From Alphaproteobacteria bacterium (GTDB lineage Bacteria > Pseudomonadota > Alphaproteobacteria > SP197), in contig SHVY01000034.1 in NCBI GenBank assembly GCA_009694045.1, forward strand, positions 1 through 33,136: a DNA stretch of 33,136 bases. The letters run 5' to 3'. Under the pieces are notes generated by a model. It worked only from the letters and a program-made list of their open reading frames with translations, did no database searches and was not told the origin of the DNA. Below are positions 1-9,211 of this stretch, piece after piece; the stretch's first letter is position 1, and each line of letters starts with the position of its first letter. The position numbers were made by a program, and so were the translations under genes.

Positions 1-100
1 CGTGGATCCAGCCCAAACCGCCGAGCCGCCTCACGTCGGCTCAGAACCCTCAATCCGCACCAAATGGCGGAACCTGCCCGTAAAGTTCCACGCCCTTCAT
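1..100 (-). pseudogene. istA: IS21-family transposase IstA, N-terminal fragment, frame disturbed
   Basis: IstA is the DDE transposase of IS21-family elements. The ORF starts at ATG (98-100, minus strand) and reads MKGVELYGQV. With one base removed near 69-70 it continues R-H-L-V-R-I-E-G, and with one base removed near 45-46 it continues L-S-R-R-E-A-A-R-R-F-G-L-D-P. This is the standard IstA helix-turn-helix start. Two extra bases therefore interrupt the frame within the first 20 codons, both in short runs (GG and AA on the plus strand). The gene leaves the window, so it is partial in any case. Whether the insertions are real or consensus errors at a contig edge cannot be decided here. Confidence 0.78.
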
Positions 101-169
101 CCCACCGCCCTCTGCACGCCATGCAAAGAGCTATCCGCCGAGGCATTTTTGCTCCGGCGCAACCAGACA
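1..169 (-). mobile_element. IS21-family insertion sequence, istA-side end (partial)
   Basis: Read on the minus strand, the element begins with TGT at 169-167 and runs out of the window to the left. A 24-base block at 136-159 (minus strand) matches the block at 32951-32974 (plus strand) in 22 of 24 positions. That is what the two terminal inverted repeats of related IS21 elements would look like. About 70 bases inside the end, an ORF starts with the typical IstA N-terminus. IS21 elements end in TG...CA and carry istA then istB, which fits. The exact outer base is inferred from the TGT at the edge of the conserved block; the target duplication cannot be seen. Confidence 0.8.
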
Positions 170-212
170 ATCCGCCCGCTTCACTGAGGGATTTTCTCTC
201 CGGCGCTTACAT

Positions 213-1712
213 TCAGTCGAACAGGTTTCGATAACGCTCGCGCAGCCGGGCTTTTTCCACCTTGCCCATGGCGTTGCGGGGAATCTCCGCGACGATCTTC
301 ACCGCCTTCGGAATCTTGTAGGCCGCGAGTTTGGCGCGGGCCGCCGCGGTGATCGCATCGGGGTCGAGGGTCGTCTGGCGGCCCGTCTTGGCGATGACCA
401 CGGCGACCACGGCTTCGCCGAAGTCGGGGTGCGGCACGCCGATCACCGTCGATTCCTGGACGCCGTCGATGCCGTCGAGCACGCTCTCGACCTCCTTGGG
501 ATAGACGTTGAACCCGCCGGAGATGATCAGATCCTTGGAGCGGCCGACGATGTGGACATAGCCCCGCTCGTCGATCAGACCGACATCGCCGGTGCGAAAG
601 AAGCCGTCGGCGGTGAACTCCTCGCGGGTCTTCTCCGGGTTGCGCCAGTAGCCCTTGAAGACGTTGGGACCGCGCACCTGGATGCCGCCGATGTCTCCCG
701 TCGGCAGCGGGCTCCCACGATCGTCCTGGACGCGCACCGCGACACCCGGCAGCGGCGGCCCGACGCTGCCTCGGACGCGGTCGCCAACCAGAGGGTTCGA
801 CGTGATCATGCCGGTCTCGGTCATGCCGTAGCGCTCCAGAATCCGGTGCCCGGTGCGGCCCTCGAACGCGGAAAACGTCTCGGCGGCCAGCGGCGCGGAG
901 CCGGAGATGAACAGCCGGATCGTCCGGCATGCCTTGGGGCTGAAGTCGGGGTGGGCGAGCAGGCGCACGTAGAACGTCGGCACACCCATCAGCACCGTCG
1001 CCCGCGGCAGACAGCGGATAACCTCGTCCGCGTCGAAGCGGGCCAGGAAAATCATCCCCGTACCGTTCAACAGCGTGGTGTTGATGGCGACGAACAGGCC
1101 GTGGGTGTGAAAGATCGGCAAGGCGTGCACGAGCGTGTCACCGGGGCCGAATCCCCACAGCCGATGCAGGGCAACGGCGTTTGACGCCATGTTGTCCTGG
1201 GTCATCTGGGCGCCCTTCGGCCGTCCGGTGGTGCCGCTGGTGTAGAGGATGGCCGCGAGATCATCGGACCCGAGCGGCGGGGGCGCGAACGACGCGTCGG
1301 CGGGTCCCGCGAGTAGGGTTCCCGTGCCGTCGGCCTCCAGTGAGAAGCCGCAGGCGCTGGTTTGGGCCGCGAGGAGCGGCGAGGTCCGGCCGCCGACGAC
1401 GACCCGGGGTTCGGCGTCGGCCAGGAAATAGGCGACTTCCTCCGCCGTGTAGCCGGGGTTTAGCGGCACGTAGACGAACCCGGCCCTGACGCAGGCCAGG
1501 TAGAGCACCACCGCCTCGGGGGACTTCTCGGTCTGGACCAGGACGCGATCGCCGGGATTGGCGCCGGCCGTGGCCATGCGGTGGGCTATCCGAGCCCCTA
1601 GGCGATCCAGCTCGCCGTAGGTCACGCAGCGACCCGCAAGCGTGGTCATGAACGGGGTTGAAGGGTCGGTCGCGAACCCCTGGGACAGCGTCTGATAGAG
1701 GCCCCCCGCCAT
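213..1712 (-). CDS. matB: Malonyl-CoA synthetase (MatB-like acyl-CoA ligase)
   Basis: ANL-superfamily ligase that activates malonate (or methylmalonate) to its CoA thioester with ATP, in the cytoplasm; 499 aa. The phosphate-binding motif LYTSGTTGRPKG is present, as is the ERYGMTETGM segment, the hinge region GRSKDLIISGGFNVYPKEVE, and the C-terminal catalytic lysine in NAMGKVEK. The stretch VGPPLPGVAVRV and the overall length match MatB better than long-chain ligases, so malonate is the best guess. I prefer the ATG at 1712 over a TTG nine codons upstream because MatB proteins start close to this point. No malonyl-CoA decarboxylase or malonate transporter is adjacent. The gene is divergent from the RTX locus; 262 bases separate the two starts. 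Confidence 0.8.
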   Translation of the reverse strand: MAGGLYQTLSQGFATDPSTPFMTTLAGRCVTYGELDRLGARIAHRMATAGANPGDRVLVQTEKSPEAVVLYLACVRAGFVYVPLNPGYTAEEVAYFLADAEPRVVVGGRTSPLLAAQTSACGFSLEADGTGTLLAGPADASFAPPPLGSDDLAAILYTSGTTGRPKGAQMTQDNMASNAVALHRLWGFGPGDTLVHALPIFHTHGLFVAINTTLLNGTGMIFLARFDADEVIRCLPRATVLMGVPTFYVRLLAHPDFSPKACRTIRLFISGSAPLAAETFSAFEGRTGHRILERYGMTETGMITSNPLVGDRVRGSVGPPLPGVAVRVQDDRGSPLPTGDIGGIQVRGPNVFKGYWRNPEKTREEFTADGFFRTGDVGLIDERGYVHIVGRSKDLIISGGFNVYPKEVESVLDGIDGVQESTVIGVPHPDFGEAVVAVVIAKTGRQTTLDPDAITAAARAKLAAYKIPKAVKIVAEIPRNAMGKVEKARLRERYRNLFD

Positions 1713-4700
1713 GGGTGCGACAATGCCGCGCCTGGTCAAAACGGCACAAGCGAGAATTGCTGATGCCAGCCCATTGTTGGAAAGCCTGTGATGGGCATCA
1801 CTGGGAAACGCTCGTTCAGGAGATATGGTAAACAGGCCTTATTGAAAATCGATCGAATTTGCCTTCGTTTTCCCCAGTAATATCAAGCTGATGAGGCTCG
1901 ACTCTCCTAGGTCGTGACAGCACGGAACTTGCAAGCGAACAGCAGGAAGAAACAGGCGCGGCGCCACGTCATCCATGGCTGACAACACAGAGCCCATTCT
2001 GATCCCGGTAGGGCGCGGTCGTGACCGCGAGCTCGTGGCTGCCACGCGCCCGATCCCGTCGGCACGATCGTACGCGTCGTCGGCGAGGTCACGATCACCC
2101 ACCCCGACGGGACGACCGAGGCCGCGGCTCCGGGAATGGTGCTGCGGGCAGGCGACGTGCTCGAGACCAGTCGCGGCGGGTCGGTGGGTGTCGTTCTGGG
2201 CGACGGCACGACGGTGGCGGTGGCCGAGCATACCCGGGTCGGGTTCGGCGATCCGGGCACGGATCCGCGCCTATCGGTTGCACACGGCAAGCTCGTGATC
2301 GTCGGGGACCTGACGATCGCGACCCCCTTGGCAACTATCGACGGTCACGACGCCGGGATCGCCCTGGCGGTTCGGGCGGTGGACGGCGAAACCTTCGTTG
2401 GCCTGCTTCCGCTCGAGGAGACCGGGACCGGCAGCATCGACGTGGTGGGGCCGGAGAGCGCGATCACCTTGGCCGGCGCCGAGAACGCGACGATCATCCC
2501 GGCCGGTGCTTCGGGTCCGCGCCAGCCGGAAGCCATCGATCTGATCGGCCTGTTCGCGCGTTTTGGCCCCTTGATCGAGGCGACCTACAACGAGCTGCTG
2601 CCCTTGGCGAGCGGGGTGAACCCCGGAAACGTCCTGACCTACGCGGAACTCGCGGCTGGGCTGGGCTGGGACGCGTCGCGCCGGGTGCCGGCGAAACGGT
2701 CGGATCGACGGCGGCGACGGTCGCGATGGTCTCGATCTGTCGACCGCGACCGCAGCGGTGGTGGTTGATCTGGGCGCCGGGACTGCGACTGGCGGGGAGA
2801 CGGGCGACGACGTCCTGATCGGGATCGAGGATGTGGCAGGCGGCGCCGCTGGCGACACGATCATCGGCGACCAGGGGGCCAACTCCCTCGCCGGGAACGG
2901 CGGCGCGGACACGCTGACCGGCGCCGGCGGCGACGACGTGCTCGACGGCGGAGCAGGATCGGATCGGATGGAAGGGGGCAGCGGCGACGACGTGTTCGTC
3001 GTGAATGCCGCCGGTGATCAAGTGATCGAGGGCGCCGCTGGGGGAACGGATGCGATCCGCGCTTCCGTCAGCCTGACCAATGCCGCCAATGTTGAAAGCG
3101 TGACCCTGACCGGCGCCGCCGCGCTGGACGTCTTCGGCCATGGCGACGCCGAGACGCTGGTCGGCAACGGCGGCTACAACTCCCTCATCGGCAATGGCGA
3201 TTCCGACACGTTGGTCGGCGGAGGAGGCGACGACTACCTCGAGGGCGGGTCCGGATCGGATCGGATGGAAGGCGGAGGGGGCGACGACATCTACGTCGTG
3301 GGTTCCGCTGGCGACTAGGTCATCGAAGGTGTCGCGGGTGGCGATGATGTGATCCTCAGTTCCGTCAGCCTGACCAACGCCGCCAACGTGGAGAGTGTGG
3401 CCCTGATCGGGAGCGACTCGCTGGATGTCATTGGTCATGGCGACGCCGAGACCCTGGTCGGCAACGGCGGGGCGGATTCCCTGGTTGGCGGCGGCGACAC
3501 GCTGGTGGGTGGCGAAGGCAACGACAGCCTCGACGGCCAAGGCGGGCTCGACACGGCCGATTATGGCGCGACGACATCGGCGATCGTCGTCGATCTCGGC
3601 GCTGGAACGGCGACGGGCGCGGAGATCGGGAACGACCAACTCGCCAGCATCGAGGAGGTGGTGGGCGGTTCCGCGGGCGATGTGCTGATCGGCATCGGGT
3701 CGACGGTCGTGCTCGACGGCCGCGGCGGGGACGATTCACTGGCGGCGAACGCGGGTGTGAACTCGCTGATCGGCGGGACCGGGGACGACACCTTCGTGAT
3801 CGGCGCGGCCGTCGGATCGATCGTCGAAGTGGTCGGTGGCGGAACCAACCGAATTCTGAGTTCTCTCACCATCACCAACGTCGCCAACGTCGAATCCCTC
3901 ACCCTGACCGGAAACGGAGCGATCGACGCGACCGGCACCGACGCGGGCGAGACCCTCGTCGGCAACGATGGCGGCAACACGTTGACGGGCAATGTCGGCG
4001 ATGATTCGTTGATCGGCGCCGCGGGTGACGATGTGCTGATCGGCGCACCGGCGACGACGCGCTCGACGGTGGTGCCGATGCGGACACGATCGACCTGTCC
4101 GGGTCCGGCCAATCGGTCGTCGTGGACCTGGGGGCCGGCAGTGCGTCGGGCGCGGAGATTGGAACCGATTCCCTGAGCGGCATCGAGCACGCCCTTGGCG
4201 GCTCTGGCGCGGACACCCTTGTTGGCAGCGGGGGCGCGAACAGCCTGAGCGGCGGCGGCGGCAATACCCTGGATGGTGGGGCAGGCGACGACTCCCTGAA
4301 CGGCGGCGGCGGGATCAACACGCTGGATCTTTCGGCGGCGACGCAGGCGGTCGTGGTCGATCTGGGCGCCGGCACGGCGACCGGCGCGGAGATCGGGACC
4401 GACGACCTGAGCAGCATCGAGAATGTCCTCGGCGGGTCCGGTGCCGACACGCTGTCCGGCGGCGGTGGCGCGAACAGCCTGTTCGGCAATGCCGGCGACG
4501 ACCCCCTGGGCGGTGGGCTCGGCGACGATGTGCTCGACGGCGGGGCGGACAGCGATACTTTCGACCTGTCGGGAGCGACCAGCGCGGTGGTCATCGACCT
4601 GGGAGCGGGGACGGCCGCCGGCGCCGAGATCGGCATCGACACGTTGATCGGCATCGAGAACGCGACCAGTGGCGCCGGGGCGGATACCCTCACGGGCAAC

Positions 4701-5457
4701 TCCGGAAACAACACGCTGAACGGCGGTGGCGGCGCCGATGTGCTGGACCTGTCCGGCACGACCCAGGCCGTGGCGGTGAACCTTGGCGCCGGCACGGCCA
4801 GCGGCGCCCAGATTGGCAACGATACGCTTCTGGGGATCGATTCCGTCGTTGGCGGCTCGGGCGCGGACACCCTGTCGGGCAGCACGGCCGACAACCTCCT
4901 GCAGGGCGCCGTCGGGGCCGACACCGTGACGGGCGAGCTCGGGGATGACTCTCTCGACGGCGGCGGCGACATGGATCGCCTGGACCTGACCACGATGACC
5001 CAGGCCGTCGTGGTCGATCTGGGGGCGGGTACCGCCAGCGGTGCCGAGATCGGCAACGACCTTGTCGACGGGATCGAGGATGTGATCGGCGGGTCCGGCG
5101 CGGACACGCTGGCCGGTGGCGGCGGGCCGAACACACTGCAGGGTGGCGCGGGCAACGACACGATCGCCGGCGGGCTCGGAGACGATCGGCTGGACGGCTG
5201 GGCCGACACCGACACCCTCGACCTGTCGGGTAGTAACCAGACCGTCATCGTCGACCTGGGAGGTGGAACCGCGACGGAGGTCGAGGTCGGCAACGATACG
5301 CTTATCGGCATCGACAATGCGATCGCCGGGTCCGGGGCGGATACCCTGCTGGGAAGTTCCGGAATCAATACGCTGATCGGGGGCGCCGGCGACGACACTG
5401 TCGTGGGCGGGCTGGGCGATAATTCCCTCGACGGCGGCGCCGACACCGACGTCCTCG

Positions 5458-5845
5458 ACCTCTCCGGGACCACCCAGGCCGTGGTGGTGAACCACGGTAC
5501 GGGAGTCGCGACCGGCAGCCAGATCGGCACCGACACGATCGGCGGATTCGAGGACGTGACGGGCGGGACCGCGGCGGACACGCTGACCGGCAACGCCGAT
5601 GCGAACACGCTGACCGGTGCCGGCGGCAACGATACGCTGAGCGGGGGGCTCGGCACCGACACATTGGATGGCGGTGCGAACACGGACACCGTCGATCTGT
5701 CGGCGGCGACCCAATCGCTGATCGTCGATCTGGCCTCCGGTTCGGCGACAGGATCGGACATCGGCACCGACACCCTGGTCGCGATCGAGAACGCGATCGG
5801 CGGTTCGGGCGCGGACACGCTTGCGGGCAATGCCGGGGTCAATAC
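5458..5845 (+). repeat. Copy A of a long internal duplication in the RTX gene
   Basis: This stretch is closely similar at nucleotide level to 6171-6558, 713 bases downstream. The encoded core, TLTGNADANTLTGAGGND, is identical in the two copies. The similarity is much higher than between other modules of the array, so this looks like a recent duplication or gene-conversion event. The end points are approximate. Confidence 0.75.
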
Positions 5846-6170
5846 TCTGCTCGGGGGTGCCGGCAACGACCTTCTGTCCGGCGGCGCCGGCGACGACTCG
5901 CTCGACGGCGGTGCCGACACCGACACCCTTGACCTGGCGGCGGCCACGCTGTCGCTCGTGGTCAATCTCGCCGCCGGGACCGCGACGGGCGCGGAGATCG
6001 GCACCGATACCGTGTCGACGGTGGAGAACGTCCTGGGCGGATCCGGGGCCGATACGCTGACCGGAAGCACCGGGGCGAACACGCTGCGGGGTGGCGCCGG
6101 CAACGATACCGTCAATGGGGGTCTCGGCGACGATTTTCCCTCGACGGCGGCGCCGACACCGACTTTCTCG

Positions 6171-6558
6171 ACCTCTCTGGGACCACCCAGGCCGTGGTGG
6201 TGAACCTCGGTGCGGGAGTCGCAACCGGCAGCCAGATCGGCAGCGACACGATCAGCGGGTTCGAGAATGTGACGGGCGGGACCGCGGCGGACACGCTGAC
6301 CGGCAACGCCGACGCGAACACGCTGACCGGTGCCGGCGGCAACGATACGCTGAGCGGGGGGCTTGGCACCGACACGCTGGACGGTGGTGCGAACACGGAT
6401 ACCGTCGATCTGTCGGCGGCGACCCAATCCGTGATCGCCAACCTGGCTTCCGGCTCGGCGACGGGATCGGACATTGGCACCGACAGCTTGATCGCCATCG
6501 AGAACGCGGTTGGCGGTTCCGGCGCGGATACGTTCACCGGCAACGGCGGGGTGAACAC
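6171..6558 (+). repeat. Copy B of the long internal duplication in the RTX gene
   Basis: Partner of 5458-5845. The offset of 713 is not a multiple of three, because two extra bases lie just upstream, near 6135. Without them the period would be 711 bases (237 codons), which keeps the reading frame. Confidence 0.75.
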
Positions 6559-8100
6559 CCTGGACGGCGGCTTGGGGAGCGATCGCCTCGACCTTTCGTC
6601 GTTGCTTCAAGCCGTGGTCGTGAACCTGGGGAGCGGCACGGTGACGGGGGCTGAAACCGGGGCGGGCACGCTCGTCTCGATCGAAGATGTCAGCGGCGGC
6701 GGAGGCGGGGCGGACACCCTCACCGGCAACGCCGGCGTGAACACGATTCTGGGCGGGGGCGGAGACGACACCCTGATCGGCGGGTTGGGCGACGACAGCC
6801 TGGACGGTGGCGCCGGTACCGACATTCTGAACCTGTCGACGTCGACCCAGGTCCTGGTGGTGAGCCTGAACGCCGGAACCGCCACCGGGGCGGATATAGG
6901 CAGCGACACGGTCACCACCTTCGAAAACGTAACGGGCGGATCGGCCGGGGACACGTTGACAGGAGACGGCGGGCAAAACACCCTGGTCGGCAACGCCGGC
7001 AACGCCGGCAACGATCGGTTGATCGGCGGCCTGGGGAACGACAGGCTCGACGGCGGCGCGAATTCCGATGGGGCGATCTACAGCGCGACGATACTCGGTG
7101 TCGTCGTCGACCTGGGTGCCGGAACAGCGACCGGCGCGGAGATCGGGTCCGACACCCTGATCAGCATCGAAAGCGCGGTCGGCGGGATCGGGGTGGACAC
7201 GCTCACGGGTTCAACCCTCGCCGACGTGCTGCTTGGCGACAACGGCGACGATCTGTTGAGCCCGGGGGCGGGGTCCGACAGCGTCAACGGCGGCGGCGGG
7301 ACGGATACGCTCAGCTATGTGAACGTGACTCAGGCCCTGTTGGTCAACTTGTCGTCCGGGCTCGTGACCGGCGGGGCCGAGATCGGCACCGACGTCGTCG
7401 CCCTGGGCACCGTCGAGGTCGTCATCGGCGGCAGCAACAACGACGTCCTCACCGGCGACGGTGTGGCGAACTGGCTGGAGGGGCAGGCGGGCAACGACAC
7501 GTTGGACGGCGGCGCCGGCAACGACACGCTGATCGGTGGCCTCGGCAACGACCTGTTCACGGTCGATTCGGCGGCGGACATCGTCACCGAGGGTGTCGGC
7601 GGCGGCACCGACGTGATCCAGAGTTCCGTGACCATCACCAACGCGGCCAACGTGGAAAGCGTCACCCTGACGGGAGCCGCCGGCGTGAACGTGATTGGCA
7701 ACGCGGGCAACGAGACCCTGGTCGGCAACGACGGCAACGACGTTCTCTTGGGGGGCGTGGGCAACGACACCATCAACGGGGCAACAACGACGACAATCTC
7801 CTGGGTGGGGCCGGGAACGACTCCCTGACCGGTGGCGCGGGCGCCGACACGGCGGACTATGGCGACGCGACGTCGGGAGTCGCCGTCAATCTTGGCCTTG
7901 CCGGGCTCCAAGCCGTGGGCGGCGGGCTCGGCAGCGATGCCCTGGCCACGATCGAGCGCCTGAATGGAAGCGGGTTCGCCGACACGTTCACCGGTGGGGG
8001 CGGGGCGGACACCTTGGCGGGATTTGCCGGCATCGACACGCTGAGCGGCGCCGCGGCAGTCGACACTCTGATCGGCGGCGCCGTTGCCCGCAACGTGCTG

Positions 8101-8403
8101 CGTGGCGCCATCGCCGGCGACAGCATCACGGATTTCACGGCCGGCGAACGGCTGCTGTTCGTCCAGGCGGCTTTCGGCGGTCTGCCGGTCGTGGTCCTCA
8201 ACGCGGCGCGCTTCGCGAGCATCGCCGGGGCCTATGACGGGACCAATTTGGGACTGGCGGCGGGCTCCCCGGTGTTCATCTTCTCCGCCGCGGATCGGAC
8301 CCTCTACTACGACGACAACACCGGTACGGCAGGCTATACGGTGGTCGCGACGGTGCAGGTGGCCGCTTCGATCACCGCGGGCGGCATCGAGATCGTCGCG
8401 AGT
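8101..8403 (+). other. C-terminal type I secretion region of the RTX protein
   Basis: The last ~100 residues leave the glycine-rich repeats. They contain DSITDFTAGERLLF, then a hydrophobic stretch, then LYYDDNTGTAGYTVVATVQV and a short end of small and hydrophobic residues. The I-x-DF-x-x-G motif and the LYYD...VAT strand pair are typical of RTX C-termini recognised by type I secretion systems. The stop TAG (8404-8406) overlaps the stop of the convergent dioxygenase gene. Confidence 0.75.
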
Positions 8404-9206
8404 TAGCCCGGCTCGAACACCACGGGAAACTCGGGTCCGGCGAGCGGATCGCCGGGCGCCAGACGGACGTCGCGGAACGGGGGCGAGGTCGGGCCAGCGC
8501 GCACGGCGTAGGTGGCGTCGTCGCCGACGAAACGCGCCGAGAAGGCGCGCCGCCGCGTCACGGCCGAAGGGTTTCCCGGTGCGCCGTGCAGGGTGAGGAA
8601 GTGGAAGGCAACGGCATCACCCGGCGCGAGGTCCCAGCTCAGGATGCGGTAGCGCTCGCGCTCGGCATCGATATCGGGAACCGCCTCAAGGCCATCGTCG
8701 GCGTAGAGCGGCGTGCGGTTGAAGCGCTCGGGCCGAAACCAGCGGCCCCAGGCGTGCGATCCCGCCACGTACTCAACCGCCGTCGCGCGCGGCACCGGGT
8801 CCAGCGCCACCCACAGGCTGCACGACATCCGGCCGTCCACCGCGTAGTACGGCTGGTCGTGATGCCAGGGTGTCGGAATATCGGTGCCGGGTTCCTTGAC
8901 CAGGACGTGCTCGTGGAAAACCCGGGCCGTGCGCGACCCCATGAGCCCAGCGGCGACGGCGCCGACCGGCGAATGGAACAGGAAGTCGCGGAACTCTGGG
9001 ATGCGGTCCCAGTTGCAGTAGTCGCCGAAGAACAGGCCGGTGCCGTCGGCGTTGCGGTAGATGCGCACGTCGGGACCCGGTGCCGCGAGGTTCCGATCGA
9101 TCCCCGCGCGCAAGCTCTCGACCCAGGGGGCGAAGACGCCGCGCAGGGCGACAGCGCCATCGCGCGCGAAGGCCTCGATATGGGTTGCGTCGACGGTTGT
9201 CGTCAC
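8403..9206 (-). CDS. Phytanoyl-CoA dioxygenase (PhyH) family protein
   Basis: Fe(II)/2-oxoglutarate-dependent oxygenase of the PhyH fold; 267 aa, a usual length for the family. The iron ligands are visible as H115-x-D117 in TPWHHDQPYY and a distal His in FHFLTLHGAPGN (about residue 207), with an Arg in the SAVTRRRAFSARF segment that could bind 2-oxoglutarate. The substrate cannot be read from the sequence; bacterial PhyH proteins hydroxylate many small molecules. A GTG start at 9206 is chosen because it lies just past the stop of the upstream fusion gene (5 bases between), which suggests translation coupling and an operon. A much longer open frame continues upstream in this frame but only by running antisense through other genes. 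Confidence 0.8.
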   Translation of the reverse strand: MTTTVDATHIEAFARDGAVALRGVFAPWVESLRAGIDRNLAAPGPDVRIYRNADGTGLFFGDYCNWDRIPEFRDFLFHSPVGAVAAGLMGSRTARVFHEHVLVKEPGTDIPTPWHHDQPYYAVDGRMSCSLWVALDPVPRATAVEYVAGSHAWGRWFRPERFNRTPLYADDGLEAVPDIDAERERYRILSWDLAPGDAVAFHFLTLHGAPGNPSAVTRRRAFSARFVGDDATYAVRAGPTSPPFRDVRLAPGDPLAGPEFPVVFEPG

Positions 9207-9211
9207 GGGCG

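Larger units (their letters stand above)
2860..8090 (+). repeat. RTX nonapeptide and ~80-90-residue tandem modules
   Basis: Coding repeats of the type GGxGxDxLxGG recur throughout. They are embedded in larger modules with the order LDLSxxTQAVVVDLGAGTA, TGAEIGxDTL, IGIENVxGGSGADTL, then one to three nonapeptides. A second module type, centred on NAANVESVTLTG followed by GHGDAETLVGN or similar, occurs around 3060-3180, 3360-3480, 3870-3970 and 7630-7730. In RTX proteins these nonapeptides form parallel beta-rolls that bind calcium. The high GC and repeat structure also create long spurious ORFs on the opposite strand. Confidence 0.9.
1975..8406 (+). pseudogene. Large FecR-domain/RTX calcium-binding secreted protein, broken by frameshifts and one stop
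   Basis: If repaired this would be about 2,140 aa. It has three parts: a FecR-like N-terminal domain (about 2061-2500: VGTIVRVVGEVTI, then VLRAGDVLETS and LGDGTTVAVAEHT), a very long array of glycine/aspartate RTX repeats, and a type I secretion C-terminus. Such proteins leave by an ABC exporter and fold on binding calcium outside the cell; function could be adhesin or matrix protein. The reading frame changes near 2045, between 2675 and 2720, near 4045, near 6135 and near 7780; an in-frame TAG lies at 3316-3318. After each lesion the protein resumes at once in the next frame. The ATG at 1975 is chosen because the upstream FecR frame is closed by stops at 1980 and 2022, so the N-terminus must come from the other frame. 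No exporter genes are present in the window. Confidence 0.85.

Noticed and set aside
1713..1974. Regulatory structure between matB and the RTX gene
   Set aside because: I saw an imperfect GATGCC...GGGCATC pair and an AT-richer stretch near 1835-1885, but no convincing promoter, terminator or operator.
3561..6976. Very long open frames (887 and 1025 codons) on the minus strand across the RTX repeats
   Set aside because: They are shadows of a GC-rich repetitive gene. The encoded sequences are low-complexity Ser/Pro/Val or Arg/Gly repeats with no family features, whereas the plus strand gives clear RTX and FecR motifs.
3990..7830. Programmed frameshifting in the RTX gene
   Set aside because: The shifts go in different directions, at unrelated sites, without slippery heptamers or a pseudoknot context. 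The same kind of shift is found in six other loci.
2860..8090. CRISPR-like or satellite repeat array
   Set aside because: The repeats are coding, degenerate at third positions and have no unique spacers; they are RTX beta-roll modules.
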